DNA of 64,000 nt from DATAOG01 sp963753685. Lineage in GTDB: Bacteria; Pseudomonadota; Alphaproteobacteria; Geminicoccales; Geminicoccaceae. The translations under genes and the position numbers were made by a program. Under the pieces are notes generated by a model. The model saw only the letters and a program-made list of their open reading frames with translations. It was not told where the DNA came from and made no database searches. The stretch spans positions 288,136 to 352,135 of the forward strand of contig CAVWDE010000011.1 in the NCBI GenBank assembly GCA_963753685.1. The letters run 5' to 3'. This document shows positions 45,963 through 57,852 of the stretch, one piece after another; positions within the stretch are counted from its first letter, which is position 1, and each line of letters opens with the position of its first letter.

Positions 45963-46040
45963 GGCGGCGGAGTCCCACGGTCGCCTGGACCACCCGAAGA
46001 AAGCGTTACAGCGAAATTGGTTGACGGAGAGTTAACGCAA
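45963..46040. repeat. Half copy of the dispersed palindromic element
   Basis: Positions 45969-45992 carry the arm GGAGTCCCACGGTCGCCTGG followed by ACCA, and 46017-46037 carry TTGGTTGACGGAGAGTTAAC. Both match the right half of the palindromes at 54.8, 63.6 and 63.9 kb. No matching left arm is present, so this copy is a remnant. It lies just upstream of the MoxR gene and could contribute promoter sequence. Confidence 0.6.
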
Positions 46041-46077
46041 GCGACGGAACTGTGACACCGTACTATCTGTAAGAAGG

Positions 46078-46998
46078 ATGGCGGTTACGGGGACGGACGT
46101 GGTGGGCCGAGCGGTCATGGAGCTGACGCGTGAGGAGCTGGGGCGGGAGCTGGCGGCGGTCGGCTTCGTGGCTGATCCACAGCTGCTGATGGCGATCGTC
46201 CTGATGCAGCGGCTCGAGCGGCCGTTGCTCCTCGAGGGCGAGGCCGGGGTCGGCAAGACCGAAGTGGGCAAGAGCCTGGCCAAGGCACTTCAGCGGCCGT
46301 TGATCCGGCTGCAGTGTTATGAGGGCCTGGATGCCAATGCGGCGGTTTACGAGTGGAACTATCAGCGCCAGCTGCTGGCGATCAAGGTCCGGGAGCGCGA
46401 AGGCAAGTCCGCGGCCGCGACCGAGGCGCACATCTTCGAGCGCGACTTTCTCCTCGAGCGGCCGCTGCTCAAGGCCATTACCCAAGCCGTGCCGCCGGTC
46501 CTGCTGATCGACGAGATCGACCGCGCCGACGAGGAGTTCGAGGCCTATCTTTTGGAAGTGCTGTCCGACTTCCAGATCAGCGTGCCCGAGCTCGGCACGA
46601 TCACCGCGAGCTCGATCCCCTGGGTCGTCCTGACCTCGAACCGGACCCGCGAGCTCTCGGACGCGTTGCGGCGGCGCTGCCTCTACCACTTCGTCGACTA
46701 CCCGGGCGAGGACAAGGAGCTCCGGATCGTGCTCGCGCGGGTGCCTGGCATTCAGCCGGCGCTCGCCCAGCAGGTCGTCCGCGTGGTCCAGGCGATCCGA
46801 CGCGAGGACCTGCGCAAGGTTCCAGGAGTCGCCGAGACCCTGGACTGGGCCGCCGCCCTGCTCGGCCTCGAGGTCCAGGATCTGCATGCCGCCCCCGAGG
46901 CCGTGCACGAGAGCCTGCTCTGCCTGCTCAAGACCCACGAGGACCAGCAGGCGCTGGCGCCCGAGGTGATCTCGCGCCTGATCGCGAAGGTCGCCTGA
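46078..46998 (+). CDS. MoxR-family AAA+ ATPase, CoxD-like
   Basis: A 306-residue AAA+ ATPase. Walker A LLLEGEAGVGKTEVGKSLAK, Walker B PVLLIDEIDRADEEFEAYLL, and the sensor segment VVLTSNRTRELSDALRRRCL are clear. IRLQCYEGLDANAAVYEWNY is the hallmark of CoxD-type proteins, which help mature the molybdenum site of carbon monoxide dehydrogenases and related hydroxylases. The ATG at 46078 has AAGAAGG just before it. It is coupled to the next gene (TGATG overlap), the usual MoxR plus VWA pair. Confidence 0.92.
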   Translation: MAVTGTDVVGRAVMELTREELGRELAAVGFVADPQLLMAIVLMQRLERPLLLEGEAGVGKTEVGKSLAKALQRPLIRLQCYEGLDANAAVYEWNYQRQLLAIKVREREGKSAAATEAHIFERDFLLERPLLKAITQAVPPVLLIDEIDRADEEFEAYLLEVLSDFQISVPELGTITASSIPWVVLTSNRTRELSDALRRRCLYHFVDYPGEDKELRIVLARVPGIQPALAQQVVRVVQAIRREDLRKVPGVAETLDWAAALLGLEVQDLHAAPEAVHESLLCLLKTHEDQQALAPEVISRLIAKVA

Positions 46999-48176
46999 TG
47001 CCGGCATCGGCCGTCGACCCCGGCAGCCGGCTCGCTGAACGGGCGGTCGGTTTCGTCCGGCTGCTGCGAGACAACGGCTTCCCGGTCGGCCTGGGCGAGG
47101 CCGGGGACGCGCTCCGCCTGCTGCGCGAGCTCGATCTCGGACGGCCGCATGAGCTGCGCCTGGGCCTGCGCGCCTTGCTCTGCTGCTCCAAGACCGACTG
47201 GGATCGGTTCGATGAGCTGTTCGAGCTCTGGTGGCTGCATCGCGGCATGCGGCGCGCGGCCAGGGCGAGCGGCAACCCCGGGGCCGGCGGCGCCCGGCCG
47301 CGGCGGACCGGGCCGCTGATCGACGACCGCTTCGGCCCGCCCGAGCGCCTGGCGCGCGGTCCGGATGCCGCTGCCGCCGCGGAAACCAGCGATCGCCCAC
47401 GCCGGACCGGCGCCAGCCAGGCGGAAGCGCTCGGCGAGACCGATCTGCGCCATCTCGCCGACCCGGACGAGCTCGCGCAGGTGCAGGACCTCTGCGAGCG
47501 CCTCGCCGCCCGCATGCGCTATCGCCTGGCCCGCCGCCGCCGGGTGCGGGCGCGCGGCCGCCAGCTCGACCTCCGGCGCGTGATCCACCGCAGCATCCAG
47601 AGCGGCGGCACGCCGCTGCGCCTCGCCTTCCGGCGGCGCCATCCGAAGCCGATCCGCCTGGTCCTGATCCTCGACGCCTCGGGCTCGATGAGCCCCTACA
47701 GCACCTTCTTCGTCCGCTTCCTGCGCGGCGTGCTGCTGAGCTTTCGCGACGCCGACGGCTTCGTCTTCCATACCCGCCTGGTCCATCTCGGCCCGGCGCT
47801 CAGGGAGCGCAACACCGAGCGCGCGATCGAACGCATGGCGCTGCTCGCCGAGGGCTGGGCCGGCGGTACCCGGATCGGCGCGTGTCTTGCCGCCTTCAAC
47901 CGCCACCATGCCGCGCGCATCCTCAACGGCCGCACGGTCGTGGTGATCGTGAGCGACGGCTACGATACCGGGCCGCCTGCGGCGCTGGCGGCGGAAATGG
48001 CCGAGCTCAGGCGGCGCGCCCGCCGGATCGTGTGGCTGAACCCCCTGCTCGGCTGGCCCGGCTACGAGCCCAAGGCGGGCGGCATGGCAGCCGCGCTGCC
48101 CTATGTCGATCTGTTTGCGCCGGCGCACAACCTTAAGAGCCTGGCCGCGCTCGAGCCGGCACTCGTGAGGCTCTGA
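46998..48176 (+). CDS. VWA-domain protein, CoxE-like
   Basis: A 392-residue partner of the MoxR ATPase. The N-terminal helical part (LAERAVGFVRLLRDNGFPVG) and a C-terminal von Willebrand A domain with the metal-ion site LILDASGSMSPYS, GGTRIGACLAAFN and VVVIVSDGYDTGPP are visible. The central region (about 85-165) is low-complexity and rich in Arg/Ala/Pro. CoxE-type proteins act with CoxD in metal-site maturation. Its stop lies two bases before the TTG start of the mocA-like gene. Confidence 0.9.
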   Translation: MPASAVDPGSRLAERAVGFVRLLRDNGFPVGLGEAGDALRLLRELDLGRPHELRLGLRALLCCSKTDWDRFDELFELWWLHRGMRRAARASGNPGAGGARPRRTGPLIDDRFGPPERLARGPDAAAAAETSDRPRRTGASQAEALGETDLRHLADPDELAQVQDLCERLAARMRYRLARRRRVRARGRQLDLRRVIHRSIQSGGTPLRLAFRRRHPKPIRLVLILDASGSMSPYSTFFVRFLRGVLLSFRDADGFVFHTRLVHLGPALRERNTERAIERMALLAEGWAGGTRIGACLAAFNRHHAARILNGRTVVVIVSDGYDTGPPAALAAEMAELRRRARRIVWLNPLLGWPGYEPKAGGMAAALPYVDLFAPAHNLKSLAALEPALVRL

Positions 48177-48178
48177 CC

Positions 48179-48814
48179 TTGGCGAGCGCCGGGCCCCTGC
48201 GCGTCGCCGCCGTCCTGCTCGCGGCCGGCAGCTCCCGGCGCATGAACGGTGCCAACAAGCTGCTGCTGCCAGTCGCGGGCGAGCCGATGATCCGCCGCAT
48301 GGCACGGACGCTGCTCGCGAGCCGCGTCACCTCCGTGACCGTGGTCACCGGCCACGAGGCGGAGCGGGTCGCGGCCGCGCTCGAAGGCCTCCCGGTCCGG
48401 CTGGTGCGCAACGAGCGCCACGCGGACGGCCAGATGACCTCGGTCCGAAGCGGCGTGCTCGCGGCCACGGCGGCGGACGGCTGGCTGATCTGCCTCGGCG
48501 ATCAGCCGGCGCTGACCGCGGCCGACATCGACCATCTGGTCGAAGCCTTCGCCCAGGCGCCGCCCGGTCGCATCCTGGTGCCGCTCTGGCAGGGCCGGCG
48601 CGGCAACCCGATCATCCTGCCGGCTTCGGCACGCGCCGAGGTCGAGGCGGGCGGGGTCAATTTCGGCTGCCGCAACCTGATCCGACGCCATCCCGAGCGC
48701 GTGCACACGCTCGAGGCGCAAAGCGCCGCCGTGCTCGCCGACGTCGACACGCCTGCAGCCTACGCGCTCTTCGCGGCCGGCGCGCCCCAGGACCCGATGC
48801 CCGCGGCGAATTGA
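48179..48814 (+). CDS. Molybdenum cofactor nucleotidyltransferase, MocA/MobA-like
   Basis: A 211-residue NTP-transferase. VAAVLLAAGSSRRMNGANKL is the nucleotide-binding start, with MTSVRSGVLAATAADGWLIC and LGDQPALTAADIDHL following. The MocA group adds CMP to molybdopterin for hydroxylases of the xanthine oxidase/CODH family, which fits the CoxD and CoxE neighbours. The TTG at 48179 is the only start that gives the whole first strand. No hydroxylase subunit genes are in the window. Confidence 0.87.
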   Translation: MASAGPLRVAAVLLAAGSSRRMNGANKLLLPVAGEPMIRRMARTLLASRVTSVTVVTGHEAERVAAALEGLPVRLVRNERHADGQMTSVRSGVLAATAADGWLICLGDQPALTAADIDHLVEAFAQAPPGRILVPLWQGRRGNPIILPASARAEVEAGGVNFGCRNLIRRHPERVHTLEAQSAAVLADVDTPAAYALFAAGAPQDPMPAAN

Positions 48815-48880
48815 TCTCGCTCAAAGCGCGCGGCGCAAGATCGTGCTCATTCGCTCCGGCATGAGCGAAGGGTCCTGAGG

Positions 48881-50511
48881 ATGAGCAACCAAGCGCGCGA
48901 TCTCACCGACGTCCCCGATCTCGGTCACGAGCGGCGGACCGGGCCGTTCCGGACGCAGCGGCCGGTCTACGTCGACCTCCTGCCGCCCTGCAACCACGCC
49001 TGCCCGGCGGGCGAGAACATCCAGGCCTGGCTGGCCGCGGCCCAAGGCGGGCGCTTCGAGGAGGCATGGCGGATCCTGACCGCCGACAACCCCATGCCCG
49101 CGGTCCACGGGCGTGTCTGCTATCACCCGTGCGAGGACAGCTGCAACCGCAAGCAGCTCGACAGTCCGGTCAGCATCCACGCGGTCGAGCGCTATCTCGG
49201 CGATTGCGCGATCGCGGAGGGCTGGGCGCTCGAACCGGCCCGGGAGCCGACCGGCAGGCGCGTGCTGATCGTCGGCGCCGGCCCGTCCGGCCTCGCCGCC
49301 GGCTACCACCTCGCGCGCCTCGGCCACAGCATCGAGATCCGCGACGCCGGGCCGCTCGCGGGCGGCATGATGCATTTCGGAATCCCGGCCTACCGGCTGC
49401 CGCGCGACCTGCTGGACAAGGAGATCCGGCGCATCGAGGACCTGGGCGTCCGGATCACGCTCGACCACAAGGTCCTGGATCTGGCGGCCGAGATGGCGGA
49501 GGGCGGGTTCGATGCCGCCTTCGTCGCCATCGGCGCTCATCTCAGCAAGCGGACCGAGATCCCGGCCCGCGACGCCGGCGTGATGCTCGATGCGGTCGGG
49601 TTTCTCAAGAGCGTCGAGAGTGGCGAGCCGGTCCGGCTCGGGCGCCGGGTTGCCGTCTATGGCGGCGGCAACACGGCGATGGATGCCGCCCGCGTCGCGC
49701 GCCGGCTGGGCGCGACCGATGCGATGATCATCTACCGGCGCGATCGCGCCCACATGCCGGCCCACGGCTTCGAGGCCGACGAGGCGCTCGAGGAAGGGGT
49801 CAAGATCCACTGGCTGCGCACCATCAAGTCGATCGACCAGACCAAGATGACGGTCGAGGTCATGGCGATCGGGGCGGATGGCCGGCCGCAGCCGACCGGG
49901 GAGGTGGAGACGCTGGAGGCGGACGCGCTGATCCTGGCGCTTGGCCAGGAGAGCGACACGGGCTTCCTCAACGGCATCGAGGGCATCGCCTTGCGGCCGG
50001 ACGGCACGGTCGAGGTCGGTCCGGACATGATGACCGGCCGGCCCGGGATCTTCGCCGGCGGCGACATGGTCCCGAGCGAGCGCACGGTCACGGTGGCGGT
50101 CGGCCACGGCAAGAAGGCCGCGCGCAACATTGATGCCTGGCTGCAGGGCGCGACCCTGGGGACGGCGCAAAAGCACGAGCTCGCGACCTTCGAGAAGCTG
50201 CACGTGTGGTACTACACCGACGCCGGCCGGCGACAGCAGCGCTCGCTGGCGATCGCCGAACGCGCGGCCGGGTTCGCCGAGGTAGTGGCCGGCCTGACCG
50301 AGGGCGAGGCGCAGTACGAGGCCAGGCGCTGCCTGTCCTGTGGCAACTGCTTCGAGTGCGACGGCTGCTACGGCGCCTGCCCCGAGCACGCGGTCGTCAA
50401 GCTCGGGCCGGGCAAGCGCTATCGCTACGACTACGACCTCTGCACCGGCTGCGCGGTGTGCTTCGAGCAGTGCCCCTGCCACGCGATCGAGATGATCCCG
50501 GAGCCGCGCGC

Positions 50512-50515
<4 letters not shown>
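48881..50515 (+). CDS. GltD-like FAD/NAD(P) oxidoreductase with C-terminal Fe-S domain
   Basis: A 544-residue protein resembling the glutamate synthase small subunit but with an added C-terminal ferredoxin domain. CNHACPAGENIQAWL and CYHPCEDSCNRKQLD are the N-terminal Fe-S ligands; VLIVGAGPSGLAAGYHLARL and VAVYGGGNTAMDAARVARRL are the FAD and NAD(P) sites; CLSCGNCFECDGCYGACPEH and CTGCAVCFEQCPCH bind two further clusters. It probably links NAD(P)H to ferredoxin beside the pyruvate:ferredoxin oxidoreductase gene, whose ATG overlaps its stop (ATGA). Not a true glutamate synthase subunit, since no GltB is present. Confidence 0.88.
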
Positions 50516-54174
<3,659 letters not shown>

Positions 54175-54230
54175 CGTCCGCGGTACGGGCCCGCGGGAGC
54201 GCCGCCCTCGGGCTCGACCGATGGCGGCGC

Positions 54231-54720
54231 TCGAGCCTGCGAGGTCATGACGACCCCCCGGCGGCTCGAACCTCGTCCGCCGGAGGCTATTCGGACCCGC
54301 GAGGTCATGACGATCACCCGGCGGCTCGGACCTCGTCCGCCAGAGGCAATTCGGGTCTGCGAGGTCATGACGATCTCCCGGCGGCTCGGACCTCGTCCGA
54401 CAGAGGCGATTCGGGCCTGCGAGGTCATGACGATCTCCCGGCGGCTCGGACCTCGTCCGCCAGAGGCAATTCGGGTCTGCGAGGTCATGACGATCTCCCG
54501 GCGGCTCGGACCTCGTCCGACAGAGGCGATTCGGGCCTGCGAGGTCATGACGATCTCCCGGCGGCTCGGACCTCGTCCGCCGGAGGCGATTCGGGCCTGC
54601 GAGGTCATGACGATCTCCCGGCGGCTCGGACCTGGTCCGCCGGAGGCGATTCGGGCCTGCAAGGTCATGACGATCTCCCGACGGCTCGGACCTCGCCCGG
54701 CGGAGGCGATCGAGGAGCGC
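54231..54720. repeat. Array of eight 60-bp direct repeats with internal inverted repeats
   Basis: From 54241 eight units of exactly 60 bp follow each other, each starting GAGGTCATGACGA; a partial unit end precedes at 54231. Identity is high in the middle units; the first and last are diverged. Units 2 and 4 share one variant set and units 3 and 5 another, so a 120-bp block has been duplicated. Every typical unit has CGAGGTC and, 22 bases on, GACCTCG as inverted arms, an eight-base palindrome GTCATGAC, and a small CGGAC/GTCCG hairpin. Because 60 is divisible by three and no stop occurs, several frames on both strands stay open through the array; I do not treat these as genes. It lies between nifJ and the DHOD-like gene. 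Confidence 0.95.
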
Positions 54721-54768
54721 TGCCATGGCGGGTGATGGAGCCGATCCCGGTCGATCGGAGGCGTGTCC

Positions 54769-54933
54769 CGTTAACCAATCGTCAACCCTTGGTCGCCAGG
54801 ATGCTACCTCGATGGTCCATGCGACCGTGGGACTCCGCGCCTTTGGTTTTGGGCGGCGGACGGACTCCCAGGATCGCATGGACCAGGGATCAGGAGAGGT
54901 TAGGGGACCAATGGTTGACAAAGGGTTAACGGT
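54769..54933. repeat. Long imperfect palindrome, full copy of the dispersed element
   Basis: The inner arms TGGTCCATGCGACCGTGGGA (starting 54813) and CTCCCAGGATCGCATGGACC (ending 54884) are complementary, and the outer arms CGTTAACCAATCGTCAACCC and GGTTGACAAAGGGTTAACGG extend the symmetry to about 165 bases around a loop of about 25. The same arms recur at 45.97 kb (half) and at 63.54 and 63.81 kb. It has no coding capacity and could act as a terminator between the repeat array and the next gene, or be a non-autonomous mobile element. Confidence 0.8.
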
Positions 54934-55008
54934 CCGGCCCGACGGTCGCGCTGGGGTTCGGCCAACGGCGGCAATCGGGCGCATGCATCGCTGCACCGGG
55001 AACCGGCG

Positions 55009-56010
55009 ATGACCGACCTTGCCACGACCTATCTCGGGCTTCGCCTCGAGCACCCGGTGGTCGCCTCGTCGGGACCCTTGTCGCAGACCCTCGATGGCGT
55101 CCGCAGGCTCGAGGACGGCGGCGCCGCCGCCATCGTGCTTGCCTCGCTGTTCGAGGAGCAGATCCGCCTCGAGAACGCGCTCACCGACCGGCTGATCGGC
55201 GCCGGCACCGAAAGCTTTGCCGAGGCGCTCGACTACTTCCCGGTGGTCGAGGAGCACCGGATCGGCCCGGAGCCCTATCTCGAGCTGATCGCCCGGGCGC
55301 GCGCGGCGACCGGGATTCCGATCATCGCGAGCCTCAACGGCGTGACCAGCCAGGGCTGGGTCGACTACGCGCGGCGGATCGAGCAGGCCGGTGCTTCGGC
55401 GCTCGAGATCAACCTCTACTACATCCCGGCCGACCTCACCGAGAGCGCGCGCGCCGTCGAGGAGCGCTACCTGCAGGTGCTGCGCGCGGTCAAGGGCGCG
55501 GTCCGGATCCCGGTCGCGATGAAGCTCGGCCCGTTCTTCAGCGCGTTCGGCGCGCTCGCGCGCGAGCTCGCCGACCTCGGCGCCGACGGCCTGGTCCTGT
55601 TCAACCGCTTCTATCAGCCCGACTTCGACCTCGACACGCTGGAGGTGGCGGCGACCTTGCAGCTGAGCCGCCCGGAGGAGATCCGCCTGCCGCTGCTCTG
55701 GCTCGCGCTCCTGCGCGGCCGCCTGCACCTGTCGCTGGCGGCCAGCACCGGCGTCGATACGCGCGACGAGGTCGTGAAATACCTGCTCGCAGGCGCCGAC
55801 GCGGTGATGACCACCGCCTCCCTGCTCAGGCACGGACCCGACCACCTTGCGACCCTGGTCAGCGGGCTCCGGCAATGGCTGGAGGAGCGCGACTACGACT
55901 CGGTCGCGCAGATGAAGGGCTCGATGAGCCAGCGAAGCATCGCCGACCCCGCGGCCTTCGAGCGCGCGAACTACCTGCGGATCCTCAACTCCTATCGCCT
56001 GGTGAGGTGA
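55009..56010 (+). CDS. Dihydroorotate dehydrogenase-like flavoprotein
   Basis: A 333-residue TIM-barrel flavoprotein. LEHPVVASSGPLSQTLDGVR is the FMN-binding start of class I-type dihydroorotate dehydrogenases; IASLNGVTSQGWVDYARRIE, ALEINLYYIPADLTESARAV, VAMKLGPFFSAFGALAREL and the C-terminal VVKYLLAGADAVMTTASLL are visible. Similar proteins next to nifJ are thought to have a redox role other than pyrimidine synthesis; the residues after NGVTSQGW differ from true PyrD. Translation starts 75 bases past the palindrome. Confidence 0.85.
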   Translation: MTDLATTYLGLRLEHPVVASSGPLSQTLDGVRRLEDGGAAAIVLASLFEEQIRLENALTDRLIGAGTESFAEALDYFPVVEEHRIGPEPYLELIARARAATGIPIIASLNGVTSQGWVDYARRIEQAGASALEINLYYIPADLTESARAVEERYLQVLRAVKGAVRIPVAMKLGPFFSAFGALARELADLGADGLVLFNRFYQPDFDLDTLEVAATLQLSRPEEIRLPLLWLALLRGRLHLSLAASTGVDTRDEVVKYLLAGADAVMTTASLLRHGPDHLATLVSGLRQWLEERDYDSVAQMKGSMSQRSIADPAAFERANYLRILNSYRLVR

Positions 56011-56085
56011 CCGGTCGGGACGGCGTTGTCGGCAAAGTCAAACCGCCACCGTCGCGGCGGTGCGATCGCCCATCATGCTCTCGGC

Positions 56086-56161
56086 TGGCGTCCCCTAGGG
56101 GACTCGAACCCCTGTTTTCGCCGTGAGAGGGCGACGTCCTGGGCCACTAGACGAAGGGGAC
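56086..56161 (-). tRNA. tRNA-Glu (anticodon CTC)
   Basis: Read on the minus strand, the sequence folds as a cloverleaf of 76 bases including the encoded CCA. The seven-base acceptor stem is GTCCCCT paired with AGGGGAC; the D arm contains CTAGTGGCCCAGGAC; the anticodon stem TCGCC/GGCGA encloses the loop CTCTCAC with anticodon CTC; and the T arm is CAGGGGTTCGAGTCCCCTA-like. CTC reads the GAG codon, which is heavily used in this GC-rich genome. It lies between two genes with short gaps. Confidence 0.96.
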
Positions 56162-56206
56162 GCGGGCGCTGGGACCGCTCCTATGTAGAAGGCGACGGCG
56201 GACAAA

Positions 56207-57508
56207 TCAAGCGCGTCGGGGGGCGCGAACCGCGCGCGCGAAGGCGCCGACCAGCTCGATCTGCGCGGACCACAGGAAGGCATCGATCGGCTGCACCGCA
56301 ACCACACGATAGCCGCCGTCGACCAGGGTGCGGGCATCGCGCGCGAAGGTCGCGGGGTTGCAGGAGACCATCGCGATCCGCGCCACTCGGGAGGCCGCGA
56401 GCGCCCCCGCCTGGGCGCGGGCGCCGGCGCGCGGCGGGTCGAGGATCACGGCGTCCAGGCGCTCGAGAGCGGGGCCGGTGAGCGGGGCGCGCTCGAGATC
56501 GCGGCCCTCGGTGCGCAGCCGGTCGCCGAAGCCCGCCTGACGAGCGGCGGCGCCGGCCGCGGCCAGCATCGAAGGATCGGCATCGAGCGCCAGCACCTGC
56601 CGCCCGAGCGCAGCGAACGGCAGCCCGAAGGTGCCGCAGCCCGCGAACAGGTCGGCAATCCGCCGGGCGTCGCCGATTGCTTCGGCCACGGCGCTGCGGA
56701 TCGCGTCCTCGGCGAAGCGGGTCGCCTGCAGGAAGGCGCCGGGCGGCAATTCGACGCGCACGCCCGCAAAGTCGACCCAGACCGGTCGGCGGGCGGCGAT
56801 CGGCTCGGCCGGGCTGCCTGCGGCCGGACGCCAGGCGAGGCGCGCGAGGTCCTGGTGTTCAGCGAATGCGGCCAGGCTCTCGCGCTCGGCGAGCCCGGGC
56901 GCGAGCGCCGTGGTCAGGAGCACATCGAGGCCGCTTTCGCTTGCCGTGATCTCGACCTCGCCGCCGCGGCGCGCGATCGCGAGCCGCGCGAGCAGCTGCC
57001 GCAGCGCCGGCAGCAGGGCCACGATCTCGGGGCGCGCGACCGGGCACTGGGCAACGTCGACCAGGGTGTGCGCCGAGCGCACCCGAAAGCCGAGCTGGAC
57101 CCCGCTAGGCACCCTGAAAGCGAAGCGGACCCGGCGCCGGCTTGCGGGCGGCGTGATCCGGGGTGGCGCCACTGGGGTCTCGTGCAGGCCGCGTCTCGCG
57201 AGCGTCTGGATCACGGTCTCGCGTTGCCAGGCGGCGTAGTCGGCGGCCGGCAGATGCTGCAGCTGGCAGCCGCCGCAGGTGCCGAAATGCCGGCAGGGCG
57301 GTGGCGCCCGCATCACCTGGTCGAGGCTCGCGATCGGCGCCGCGACCAGACCGTCGGCGCGCCTGGCGACGAGGCGCGCCCGCCAGCGCTCGCCGGGCAG
57401 TGCCAGCGGCAGGAACACCCTGGCCCCCTCGATCTGGCCGATGCCGTCGCCCCGCGCCCCGAGTTGCTCGATCGAGAGCTCGACCAGATCGCCGATGTCC
57501 GGGGGCAT
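56207..57508 (-). CDS. TrmA/RlmD-family RNA (uracil-5-)-methyltransferase
   Basis: A 433-residue RNA methyltransferase. An N-terminal TRAM domain (VELSIEQLGARGDGIGQI) is followed by the iron-sulphur cysteines CRHFGTCGGCQLQHL with CPVA near residue 160. SAM motifs are DLFAGCGTFGLPFAALG and ILDPPRAGARAQAGAL, and the catalytic cysteine is in MVSCNPATFARDARTL. It methylates a uridine of 23S rRNA or tRNA; the exact target (U747, U1939 or U54) cannot be decided by eye. It starts 18 bases downstream of the DUF6476-like stop. Confidence 0.93.
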   Translation of the reverse strand: MPPDIGDLVELSIEQLGARGDGIGQIEGARVFLPLALPGERWRARLVARRADGLVAAPIASLDQVMRAPPPCRHFGTCGGCQLQHLPAADYAAWQRETVIQTLARRGLHETPVAPPRITPPASRRRVRFAFRVPSGVQLGFRVRSAHTLVDVAQCPVARPEIVALLPALRQLLARLAIARRGGEVEITASESGLDVLLTTALAPGLAERESLAAFAEHQDLARLAWRPAAGSPAEPIAARRPVWVDFAGVRVELPPGAFLQATRFAEDAIRSAVAEAIGDARRIADLFAGCGTFGLPFAALGRQVLALDADPSMLAAAGAAARQAGFGDRLRTEGRDLERAPLTGPALERLDAVILDPPRAGARAQAGALAASRVARIAMVSCNPATFARDARTLVDGGYRVVAVQPIDAFLWSAQIELVGAFARAVRAPRRA

Positions 57509-57525
57509 CGCGGGTCCGACTGCTG

Positions 57526-57840
57526 TTAGTCTTCGGGTTGCAGCCAGAGCAGGCTCGTACGCTCGCCGGTGCGCGGATCGACCACGGCAAGGAACTGCTG
57601 GCCGGTGCCCGCGGTGCCGAGCAGCAGCCAGCGGCTGCCATCGGCCACGATCTGCTGCACGTGCGCGCCCTTGGGCAGGCTGAGCGTGCGGGGCAGTTCC
57701 CGGGCCGCCTGCTCGCCGCCCACCTGCTCGCCACCATGCCCGCGCAGCAGGATCAGCACCAGCAGCAGGGCGGTGCCGGCGATCAGCGCGACCCCGCCGG
57801 CGATCACAAAGGCCTTGAGCAGGTTCGGGATGGTGTCCAC
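57526..57840 (-). CDS. DUF6476-like small membrane protein
   Basis: A 104-residue protein with one N-terminal membrane helix (about 8-33, LLKAFVIAGGVALIAGTALL) and a periplasmic tail (LSLPKGAHVQQIVADGSRWL). Position beside an RluA-type synthase and rpoH, plus topology, match the DUF6476 family of alphaproteobacteria. The GTG at 57840 is head to head with the pseudouridine synthase ATG at 57853, with just 12 bases between. Function unknown. The much longer open frame upstream is a shadow of the synthase gene. Confidence 0.75.
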   Translation of the reverse strand: MDTIPNLLKAFVIAGGVALIAGTALLLVLILLRGHGGEQVGGEQAARELPRTLSLPKGAHVQQIVADGSRWLLLGTAGTGQQFLAVVDPRTGERTSLLWLQPED

Positions 57841-57852
57841 CTTTAGCCGCTG

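Noticed and set aside
54241..54720. CRISPR array
   Set aside because: The repeats are directly adjacent 60-bp units with no unique spacers, no cas genes are nearby, and the units vary internally, so it is a tandem repeat.
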